A stretch of 64,000 nucleotides of DNA from Niveispirillum sp943371025 (GTDB lineage Bacteria; Pseudomonadota; Alphaproteobacteria; Azospirillales; Azospirillaceae). Shown here piece by piece: positions 25,100-32,492 of the stretch; position 1 is the stretch's first letter; every line of letters begins with the position of its first letter. Position numbers and translations under genes: made by a program. Where the stretch lies: positions 1 through 64,000 of the forward strand of contig CALRTC020000021.1 in assembly GCA_943371025.1 (NCBI GenBank), in the 5' to 3' direction. A model generated the notes under the pieces. The model saw only the letters and a program-made list of their open reading frames with translations, did no database searches and was not told the DNA's origin.

Positions 25100-25501
25100 G
25101 TGAACGGACCGACAGCCTTCTTCAACCGGGCCTATGAAGAGACCATGGGTTTGCTGGTCGAAGCCAGAAACTATGTCGCCTATCAGGAGGCGGCGGACCA
25201 GCGTACGCTGGTGCCGACCTTGCGCCTGCAGGCATCCTATGAATCCATGCGCGTTACCAGTCGGCTGACCCAGGTCATGGCCTGGATGCTGGCCCAGAAG
25301 GCCGTACATGCCGGGGAACTGACCCAGGCGCAGGCTGTCGGGGACGATTACGCCCTGTCGGGCGGCCAAGTCTGTTCCGATCCGTCGGGGCCGGACAATC
25401 CCGGCTTGCCGTCCGCACTGCGCTCTCTGCTGGAACGCAGCCACAGCCTTTATATGCGGACAAGCCGGCTGGAAGAGATGGTCAGGCGCAGCGTGGCCTG
25501 A
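25100..25501 (+). CDS. rcdA: DUF1465 / RcdA-like protein
   Basis: 133 residues, all-helical. FFNRAYEETMGLLVEARNYVAY, ESMRVTSRLTQVMAWMLAQKAVHAGELT and a C-terminal SLYMRTSRLEEMVRR helix match DUF1465, which includes RcdA, the adaptor that helps ClpXP degrade CtrA in Caulobacter. GTG at 25100 has GGAG 6 nt upstream; TTG 25073 is a weaker option. Here it faces cheZ rather than dksA or clp genes. The family assignment is good; that it acts on CtrA is inferred from the family. Confidence 0.85.
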   Translation: MNGPTAFFNRAYEETMGLLVEARNYVAYQEAADQRTLVPTLRLQASYESMRVTSRLTQVMAWMLAQKAVHAGELTQAQAVGDDYALSGGQVCSDPSGPDNPGLPSALRSLLERSHSLYMRTSRLEEMVRRSVA

Positions 25502-25547
25502 CCATCCTGCCGCTTTGCGGCATGCGGTCTTCGTCGGCGCGGAGTCG

Positions 25548-26246
25548 TTAATCGAACAGCGCGTCGATGTCGGCCTGGGAGATGCCGGCGGCGGGCGTAT
25601 TGGCCGGCCCGTGCAGATCCAGCCCTTCGTCCTTCTTGGCGATGTTCGGCGGCAGAGGCAGGGCCTCGAACTCCTTGGAGTTCCACACCGACATCATGCT
25701 GTCGATGCGTTCTTCGATGAAGGACAATGCCTGCACCACCTTGGTGATGCGCTGACCCGTCAGGTCCTGGAAATTGCAGGCTTCAAAGATGCGCAGCGTG
25801 ACATCGTTCAGGTCCTTCAGGCGGCTGCTTTGATAGCCCTCTGGAAGCTGGGCGCGGACCTCGTTGACAATGTCCTCCACCTCCTCGGCGGCGGAAATGA
25901 TGATGTTGGTCGCGGCTTCCGTGGCCCGGACGACCGCGCTCAACTGCTCGCTGGCTTCCTGGAACTTGTCTTCATCCGACAGCGGGTGGCGCAGGGCTGC
26001 CATCTCCACCTTCGTGGCCTTGATACGGCCAGCAATGTCGGAGATTTCGATCTGGATCTGCTCGATATGGGTATGGTCGACCGACAGGAACTTGTCGAGC
26101 TTATGGCCCAGCGCACTGATGGCGGCGATGACCTCTCCATTGTCGACATTCACATTCACCACGGGCGCCGGTGCCGGCAAGCTTGGCGTGGCAACTGATG
26201 CTTCCTTGCCATCAGCGCCCGGACGGGCGCCATTTCGCTTGGCCAT
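25548..26246 (-). CDS. cheZ: CheZ-type chemotaxis phosphatase
   Basis: 232 residues, a long helical rod with a 4-helix region. The CheY-phosphatase signature IFEACNFQDLTGQRITKV holds the catalytic D161/Q165 pair (FQDLTGQ). The C-terminus ends in SQADIDALFD, resembling the CheY-P-binding peptide that opens FliM (SQxEIDAL), a sensible docking motif. ATG at 26246 has GGAAG 5 nt upstream; an alternative ATG at 26261 lacks one. It dephosphorylates CheY to reset the flagellar motor. It is convergent with the rcdA-like gene. Confidence 0.93.
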   Translation of the reverse strand: MAKRNGARPGADGKEASVATPSLPAPAPVVNVNVDNGEVIAAISALGHKLDKFLSVDHTHIEQIQIEISDIAGRIKATKVEMAALRHPLSDEDKFQEASEQLSAVVRATEAATNIIISAAEEVEDIVNEVRAQLPEGYQSSRLKDLNDVTLRIFEACNFQDLTGQRITKVVQALSFIEERIDSMMSVWNSKEFEALPLPPNIAKKDEGLDLHGPANTPAAGISQADIDALFD

Positions 26247-26429
26247 CTGCACTTCCGCCATGAATGGCCGACGCGGCGTATGAAGCATCCCTGGTCCCCC
26301 TGTCACAATCCGCCCATGACGCCCCACCCCAAAGTTCAGCATACGATCGGGTGCGTCATAACAATGTTAAGCACTGTGACCTAAGCCGAAGGCGCCTGCA
26401 AGGTGCCAACAGTGACCGAAAGATGAAGG

Positions 26430-26454
26430 TAAATAAACCAGCGCGGGCGCTGGT
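26430..26454 (-). terminator. Terminator of the DMT transporter-rlmJ transcript
   Basis: On the minus strand the stem ACCAGCG / CGCTGGT with loop CCCG begins at the rlmJ stop codon and is followed by TTATTTA. The stem is short (7 bp). Confidence 0.5.
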
Positions 26455-27323
26455 CACGGGATATGCCCGTTCTCGTCGCGGATCCAATGACAGCCGGCCG
26501 GGCCGGCGCCGGCGGCCAACGCCTTCTGCAGCGCCGGCAGCATCTCCGCCAAGGTATCATCCGCTTTCCAGGGCGGGTTAACCAGGATCAGGCCTGACCC
26601 GTTCAAACGGTCGGAACGGTCATCATCGGACCAGCACAGTTCCGCCGCCAGCATGCGGGGAATGCCCGTATCCTCCAGCATCTGGTGGAACCGCCAGACG
26701 GTGGCCCGGTCCTTCACGGGATACCAGAGCAGGTATTGGCCCGTGGCCCAGCGGCGGTGCGCCAGGGCCAGGGCCGCGACCATGCGCTCATATTCGTCAG
26801 GCGCCTCGAACGGCGGGTCGATGACGACCAGACCGCGGCGTTCCTTCGGTGGCAGATGCGCCTTCAGCGACAGCCAGCCATCCATGTGGTGGACGGCGAC
26901 CTGCCGATCGCCGTGGAACAGCCGACGCAGGGTCTGCACATCGTCGGCATGCAGTTCAGCCAGGACCAGCCTGTCGCCTTCACGCATCCGCTGTCGCGCC
27001 AGCCAGGGCGAACCAGGATAATGCCGGATGGGGGAGGGGGGCGGAACATCGCTGTTCAGCGCCGCGATGGCATCCAGATAGGGGCCTGTCGATGCGGGCA
27101 GATCGGCCACCGGACCGGCCAGCACACGTCGGATGCCGCGCAGTGCTTCGCCCGTCCGCAGGGCCGCCTGATCCTCCAGATCATAGCGGCCGATGCCGGC
27201 ATGGGTGTCCAGCACAAAGAACGGCGTGTCCTTGGTGCCCAGCCGCTCCAGCAGCCAGGCCAGGACGGCGTGTTTCATGACGTCGGCGGCATTGCCGGCA
27301 TGGAAAGCGTGGCGATAATTCAT
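26454..27323 (-). CDS. rlmJ: 23S rRNA (adenine(2030)-N6)-methyltransferase
   Basis: 289 residues. The start MNYRHAFHAGNAADVMKHAV is diagnostic for RlmJ, and the catalytic motif is DPPFE (residues around 168). LDTHAGIGRYDL is the SAM-binding motif. It methylates A2030 of 23S rRNA before the large subunit is assembled. It starts 1 nt after the transporter gene ends, so the two are co-transcribed. Confidence 0.96.
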   Translation of the reverse strand: MNYRHAFHAGNAADVMKHAVLAWLLERLGTKDTPFFVLDTHAGIGRYDLEDQAALRTGEALRGIRRVLAGPVADLPASTGPYLDAIAALNSDVPPPSPIRHYPGSPWLARQRMREGDRLVLAELHADDVQTLRRLFHGDRQVAVHHMDGWLSLKAHLPPKERRGLVVIDPPFEAPDEYERMVAALALAHRRWATGQYLLWYPVKDRATVWRFHQMLEDTGIPRMLAAELCWSDDDRSDRLNGSGLILVNPPWKADDTLAEMLPALQKALAAGAGPAGCHWIRDENGHIP

Positions 27324-27324
27324 C

Positions 27325-28266
27325 TCAACTGTTCTTCGTACTGCTGCCGGCTTTGCTGTCGTCAGCCACGCCCAGCTTGGCTTCCCGCCAGGTGATATAG
27401 ACGCCGCTGCCGATGACGATCAGGGCGCCCAGCGCCACCATCGGGTGCGGCACCTCATCCCAGATCAGGAAGCCATAGGTCGTTGCCCACAACATGGCTG
27501 TATAATCGAATGGTGCGATCACCGCCACGGGTGCGCCGCGATAGGCCATGGTCAGCAGCAATTGCGCAATGCCGCCGACGACACCCAGCGCGATGAACAG
27601 CACGGCATCATGCGCCGTCGGCATGACGAAGCGCGGGATTGTCACCAGACCGGCAAGGATCGATCCGCAGAGCATGAAATAGAAGACGATGGTCGTGCTG
27701 GGCTCGGTGGAGGACAGGCGGCGGATGGAAATCATGGCACATGCCGCCAGCGCCGCCGAGGTCAGGGCCAGCAGGCTGCCAATGGCCACCGGGCCGCCGG
27801 CCATGGCCTCCCGCACCAGGTTGGCATCCGGGCGCAGCATGACCAGAACACCGACGAATCCGGTTGCCAGCGCCATAGCCCGCCGCCACCGCACCCTCTC
27901 CCCCAGCACGAGGATACCCAGCAGCGTCGTCCACAGTGGCGCTGTGAAGGCAAAGGCCGAAGCATTGGCCAGCGGCAGGTAGGAAATGGCGGTGAAGCCG
28001 ACGCTCATCGACGTGACGCCGATCAGACTGCGGGCCACATGGCCCAGCGGACGCCTGGTCCGCAGCGACGCGATACCGCCCGCCCGCCAGATGAAGGGCA
28101 TCAGCACCAGCAGGGCGACAAAGGCCCGGAAGAATACGACTTGGCTGATCGGGTAGCTGGCGCCCAGCCATTTCACCATCGCGTTCATGCTGCTGAACAG
28201 GGCGACGGCGGAAATCTGGGCCAGGATGGCCCGGCCAACCGGGGGCAGGGCTGACAAACGCGACAT
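27325..28266 (-). CDS. DMT-family (EamA) transporter
   Basis: 313 residues with ten predicted membrane helices and two EamA repeats: FFRAFVALLVLMPFIW...ALWTTLLGILVLGERV in the first and DYTAMLWATTYGFLIWDE in the second. It probably exports a metabolite; the substrate cannot be told from sequence. It lies immediately upstream of rlmJ on the same strand and has a 164-nt gap on the other side, where its promoter must lie. Confidence 0.92.
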   Translation of the reverse strand: MSRLSALPPVGRAILAQISAVALFSSMNAMVKWLGASYPISQVVFFRAFVALLVLMPFIWRAGGIASLRTRRPLGHVARSLIGVTSMSVGFTAISYLPLANASAFAFTAPLWTTLLGILVLGERVRWRRAMALATGFVGVLVMLRPDANLVREAMAGGPVAIGSLLALTSAALAACAMISIRRLSSTEPSTTIVFYFMLCGSILAGLVTIPRFVMPTAHDAVLFIALGVVGGIAQLLLTMAYRGAPVAVIAPFDYTAMLWATTYGFLIWDEVPHPMVALGALIVIGSGVYITWREAKLGVADDSKAGSSTKNS

Positions 28267-28430
28267 ATTTTCGGCGCCGACGATTGAATTCGGCCCTTTA
28301 ACTGCGTCATCCCGTGATTGGATACCAGTCCGGCAAACACATGGCTGTCATGGCACCGACAGACCGGACGGCATGTCACGGCCTTGTTATGCGGCCGTTA
28401 GCACAGTGCAGAAGACCGGCCGTGGGCAGG

Positions 28431-29099
28431 TCAGCCGACCGGGATATTCTCGTTATGCTTTTCAAAGGCGCGGCGGGTCGCCGGGGCCACGCTGGTGCCA
28501 TTGTCATCCGTGCAGGCGGCATTGCCAACCAGATCGGCACTGGACTTCGCACCCAGGCTGACCAGCTGTTGCTTGATCTTGCACTGATAGGCGGCGGCGC
28601 GCTTGCCGCTGGAGCCATTATACTTGGCCACGGCCCCGGCCCAGCTGCCCGTCTCGCGCCGCAGGGCGACCAGAAAACGGGCGGCATAGCGCACATTCTG
28701 TTCCGGATTGACGATCTTCTCGACCGGGCGGAACGATTCCTTGTGGTCCGTCAAGGAAAGCTGCATGCAGCCAGCATAGATGGCGCCGCGCAGATTGCCC
28801 TGGTTGTCACGAAGGAAGGTTGCGGCTTCCGCTTCGCTGCGGGGGATGACGGTACGGCCGCGGATATTCATGGCAAACGGGCTGGGGGCCCCGCCGGCAC
28901 CGCTTTCCACCAGCGATACGGCCATCAGCATCCCCTTGGGAATGCCATATTCCTTTTCGGCCGCAACGATATGGTCCAGGCACCCTGCACGGGCAGGCAC
29001 GGCCAACAGCATCAGGGCCAGGAAAACGAGGGAGGAGAGCATATAAAGGGCGGAATCATTGAGAGTGCGGGTGGCAACGCGGGTCTGGCGCATCGTCAT
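28431..29099 (-). CDS. Lytic transglycosylase-like protein (SLT domain)
   Basis: About 222 residues with an N-terminal signal (ALYMLSSLVFLALMLLAVPARA) and a goose-lysozyme/SLT-type domain: GIPKGMLMAVSLVESG (catalytic Glu in VESG), GAIYAGCMQLS and YNGSSGKRAAAYQCKIK. It should cleave the glycan strand in the periplasm with formation of 1,6-anhydroMurNAc. Similar short SLT proteins act on the wall for flagellar or secretion apparatus assembly, but no such genes are adjacent. ATG at 29099 has GAGGGGG 8 nt upstream. Confidence 0.88.
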   Translation of the reverse strand: MTMRQTRVATRTLNDSALYMLSSLVFLALMLLAVPARAGCLDHIVAAEKEYGIPKGMLMAVSLVESGAGGAPSPFAMNIRGRTVIPRSEAEAATFLRDNQGNLRGAIYAGCMQLSLTDHKESFRPVEKIVNPEQNVRYAARFLVALRRETGSWAGAVAKYNGSSGKRAAAYQCKIKQQLVSLGAKSSADLVGNAACTDDNGTSVAPATRRAFEKHNENIPVG

Positions 29100-29430
29100 C
29101 AACTCGTCCCCCTCTGGTTCCGTTCGATCCAGACGGGCCACAGCCCGCCGCTGAATTCCCGCTTGTGCGCGGGCCCTGCAACCAGGCCACCGCTACGAAA
29201 TGCGATGACCGCTCCCTCTTGAACACCGGCACCATGCGCCGGCCGCATACCAATCCCAGATAAGCTGCATTGGGTCAAGAAAGAATCGTCCGGATTGATG
29301 CGCTTTTGACACAGCTCAAGGGAGTCAGGGGCTTTCCGCCGTCTTCTCCGGCACTGGCGGCGGCCGTTTGCCATGTTATAGCAACCGCAGACATGCCTTC
29401 CCGAACTTTGTCATTTCCGGATTCTCCTTC
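29100..29430. other. Intergenic region with divergent promoters, no gene found
   Basis: 331 nt between the lytic transglycosylase (minus) and the TPR-methyltransferase (plus). It must carry both promoters. I found no convincing small gene, hairpin or operator in it. Confidence 0.6.
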
Positions 29431-30723
29431 ATGACCGATCTGATCAGCCGAGCCTATGACCTGTTGGGCCAGCAGGATGCCGATGGGGCCATCACCCTGC
29501 TGACCGGCAGCCGGGAAGCCGACGCAGCGGGTCTGCTGGGGGAGTTGCTGCTGGAACGCGGGCGGAAAGGCGATGCCAGCAACGCGGTCCATGCCTTCAA
29601 TTGCGCCCTGAACGCCGATCCGGCGAATGTCCCCTGGCTGCGCGGCCTCATCGCGGCGCTGGTTGGGGCAGGGCAGCAGGAACAGGCCATGGAGCCTTGC
29701 CGCGTCCTGCTGGAGCGGCGTTCCGATGATGCCGTCGGGCATCGGTACATGGCGGCTTTTATGCTGGCGGCGGGCGACCGGGAGGCAGCGTTGGACCACG
29801 CGCGCGAGGCGCGGTTCCTGGCTCCACGGGATCTGAATATCCAGACCGCGGTGGCGGGCATCCTGTCCGATGCCGGTGAAGGGGTGGCTGCGGTGGAATT
29901 GCTGGACGCCGCCTTGCGCCAGGCCCACGGCGCCGACCCTTCATTGTCCGCCGGCTGGGTCAAGCTGGCGCATATCTGGCAGGGACTTGCCGAGCCGGAG
30001 AAGGCCCGCAAGGCTGCGGAGGAGGCGCTGTTGGCCGATCCGACTGACCCTGCTGGGGCCCAGGCGTTGCTGGACCGGATGGAGGCGGTGACGGCAACCG
30101 ATCATCTGCCACCGGCCTTCGTGCGCGCCCTGTTCGATACCTATGCCGACCGGTTCGACCGGGAACTGGTCGGCAAACTGCGCTATGACGCGCCGGGCGC
30201 ACTGCGCGCCCTGTTGCTGGACATGGGTGTGGGGCCCGGGGCCGGCCGGCGCATTCTGGATGCGGGCTGTGGTACCGGACTGGCCGGCGTCGCGGTCCGG
30301 GACATCGCGGACCATCTGGCCGGGTTTGATCTGTCGCCACGCATGGTGGACAAGGCCAGGGCGCGTGACATCTATGATGTGCTCTGGGTCGGGGAACTGG
30401 TGGACAGCATGCGGGCCCGTCCTGCCGCCTATGATCTGGTTCTGGCCGCCGACGTGCTGGTCTATGTCGGCGACCTGGGTCCGGTGATGGCGGCGGCGGC
30501 AACGACGCTGGCAGACCACGGCCTGTTCGCCTTTACCTGCGAGCGAACGGAAGCAGACGGGTTCGTCCTGCATGAGGGGCGGCGTTTTGCCCATGGCGAA
30601 GCGCATATAAGACGTACGGCGCAGGTGGCGGGGCTGGATCTTGTGCATCTGGCCCATCACAGCACCCGCATCGATCGGGGGCAGCCGGTGCCTGGCTGGA
30701 TTGCACTGGCCCGCAAGGCCTGA
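29431..30723 (+). CDS. TPR-repeat SAM-dependent methyltransferase
   Basis: 430 residues: about 215 residues of TPR-like helical repeats (AVHAFNCALNADPANVPWLRG; MAAFMLAAGDREAALDHARE) and then a class I methyltransferase with motif I ILDAGCGTGLAGVA and LVLAADVLVYVGDLG. This arrangement matches TPR-methyltransferases of unknown substrate common in Azospirillum and relatives. The sensible start is the ATG at 29431; an earlier frame start at 29368 is not protein-like. It is convergent with the PhoD-like gene. Confidence 0.9.
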   Translation: MTDLISRAYDLLGQQDADGAITLLTGSREADAAGLLGELLLERGRKGDASNAVHAFNCALNADPANVPWLRGLIAALVGAGQQEQAMEPCRVLLERRSDDAVGHRYMAAFMLAAGDREAALDHAREARFLAPRDLNIQTAVAGILSDAGEGVAAVELLDAALRQAHGADPSLSAGWVKLAHIWQGLAEPEKARKAAEEALLADPTDPAGAQALLDRMEAVTATDHLPPAFVRALFDTYADRFDRELVGKLRYDAPGALRALLLDMGVGPGAGRRILDAGCGTGLAGVAVRDIADHLAGFDLSPRMVDKARARDIYDVLWVGELVDSMRARPAAYDLVLAADVLVYVGDLGPVMAAAATTLADHGLFAFTCERTEADGFVLHEGRRFAHGEAHIRRTAQVAGLDLVHLAHHSTRIDRGQPVPGWIALARKA

Positions 30724-30728
30724 TCCGG

Positions 30729-32303
30729 TCAGGGCAGGACCAGATCCAGCGGGCTCTCCATCCCCTCCACCTGCCACTCGGCGTCAATACCGCCGTCGTC
30801 GCGTCCCGTCAGCGTCAGGTAGTTGCGGGCGGCCAGCATGCGCCGGCTGGTGCCGGGCAGAGGCTGCATTTCCAGGTGAAGCCCGTCGATCAGCGCTTCA
30901 CGCCGGCCGGACAGCCGCTCCATCATTTCCACGGCCAGGCCAGATGGTGCCGGATGGACAATGCCGGAGCTGACAAGCTGGCGCATGCGCACGCCCGGCC
31001 CGACGAGCAGTCCATTGGCCGCCAGATGCACCTCGCCCGACAGAATGGTGACACGGCAGCCGGTGCGCCGTGTGAAGGCCAACAGGTGGCGCAGCGTCGT
31101 GGTCCATTGCACCTTGTGTGCGGGGCTGCGCCATTGATCGCGCAGATCGTCCTCCATCGCCTGCCGCCCGGGCAGCAGGGCCAGCAGCTTTTCCGCCATG
31201 CCGAACCCGGGGAACAGCAGCGGGACGGACGACATGACCAGCAGATGCGCGCAGGACGCGTACTGATCCAGCCATTCCGGCAGGCGATCCAGCGTGGCGG
31301 GCGCCATGACCCGGTCTGGCCGTCTTTCGCTGCGCAGGTCCGGCGCCAGGATGCCGATCCCGTTCAGCCGCAGCCCCTGGCTGAAGGAGGGAGGCTCGGG
31401 CGCCAGCAGGGTATCGGCCGGATCGTCATCGCCCATGCCGATCTGAAACAGGCGGAAGGCCCGTCGCGCCGCCTGATAGATCGCCTGATAGATCGGGCTG
31501 TCCAGCAATTCGGCCGGGTGGGAGCCCCAGCCATCAATGATATCGTGGTCGTCCCACATGCGCAGGCCAGGGACGCCGGCCAGCAGGGCCGCCACCTCCG
31601 GCTGGCCCCAGGCATGCAGGTAGGTGGCAATGAACCAGGCTTCCAGTTGCGGCTCCAACTCCGGCGGCAGCGGCAGCACTGCGCGTCTGGCCGGCTTCAT
31701 TGCCGCGGCGGCGCGCAGGGCCGGCACCCGCTCCCACAGCCCGTCCGCATAGATCTGGTCCCCGCCCATCAGCAGCAAATGCAGCGGCGTCGATCGGTGC
31801 CGCCCCAGCAACTGTGCCCACAGCGCGTTGCGCCGCAGGCCGGCCGCCTCGATCTCCGTCTCATCCTCGCAGCCGCCGCAGGCGGTAAAGGCCAGGCGCG
31901 GACCGATGGCCATGCCGGGCACGGCGAAGGTCCAGCGACGCTCATCCTCCTTGAAGCCATAGGTGGCGCGGCCGTCCTGCAGCCCTCGCGGCACGGCGAA
32001 ATCATAGCGCCAGAAACGCAGCAGATCGGACGGGCAGGGTTCACCCAAGGGGCCGACCGGTGGCAATCCGTTCCATTCATGCATGAAACGCGGCGGCACG
32101 GGCAGGGTAACCCCGCCCACCGTCAGGTCGGGTGGTTCCCCGTCGCCGGCAAGCAGGAACGTTGCTGACACGCGCCAGCGGCCCCCGGACCCTGTCGGAC
32201 CCTGGCTGCCACGCGCATGCAGGATGGGCCCCAGCATGATGCGGGGCGGCACGGGCCTGGACCGGGTCTTTGGTCGCTTTCTCGGAACCGGGTTATCTGT
32301 CAT
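30729..32303 (-). CDS. PhoD-like metallophosphatase
   Basis: 524 residues, no signal peptide visible. The metal-binding signatures of the PhoD family are present: MGGDQIYADGLW, LRMWDDHDIIDGWGSHP, and SGEVHLAANG, which supply Asp/His ligands. The 150-residue N-terminal beta region is typical of the non-secreted alkaline phosphatase D-like group. It probably hydrolyses phosphodiesters or nucleotides in the cytosol; the substrate is unknown. It is convergent with the TPR-methyltransferase, with a gap of 5 nt. Confidence 0.88.
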   Translation of the reverse strand: MTDNPVPRKRPKTRSRPVPPRIMLGPILHARGSQGPTGSGGRWRVSATFLLAGDGEPPDLTVGGVTLPVPPRFMHEWNGLPPVGPLGEPCPSDLLRFWRYDFAVPRGLQDGRATYGFKEDERRWTFAVPGMAIGPRLAFTACGGCEDETEIEAAGLRRNALWAQLLGRHRSTPLHLLLMGGDQIYADGLWERVPALRAAAAMKPARRAVLPLPPELEPQLEAWFIATYLHAWGQPEVAALLAGVPGLRMWDDHDIIDGWGSHPAELLDSPIYQAIYQAARRAFRLFQIGMGDDDPADTLLAPEPPSFSQGLRLNGIGILAPDLRSERRPDRVMAPATLDRLPEWLDQYASCAHLLVMSSVPLLFPGFGMAEKLLALLPGRQAMEDDLRDQWRSPAHKVQWTTTLRHLLAFTRRTGCRVTILSGEVHLAANGLLVGPGVRMRQLVSSGIVHPAPSGLAVEMMERLSGRREALIDGLHLEMQPLPGTSRRMLAARNYLTLTGRDDGGIDAEWQVEGMESPLDLVLP

Positions 32304-32362
32304 CGGCTCATGGTACGGGTTTTATCGTGCTTTAGCAGTTTCGGGCGCGTTCCGCCTATCCT

Positions 32363-32430
32363 CCAATTGGCGATGCCGCCACAGGGCCATGACGAAATCA
32401 CCGCGCCGTAACATTTCAATTGCCAATTGG
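32363..32430. promoter_or_regulatory. Paired CCAATTGG palindromes upstream of glgP
   Basis: CCAATTGG occurs at 32363-32370 and 32423-32430, 60 bp apart. With flanks the two form a 12-bp inverted repeat (CCAATTGGCGAT and ATTGCCAATTGG). Possible operators in the divergent promoter of glgP and the PhoD-like gene. Confidence 0.4.
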
Positions 32431-32492
32431 CCGGTGGCAGGGCCGAATATCGCCTCTGCCCCAACATTGCCGCCGTGAAAGTCCGCCTACCC

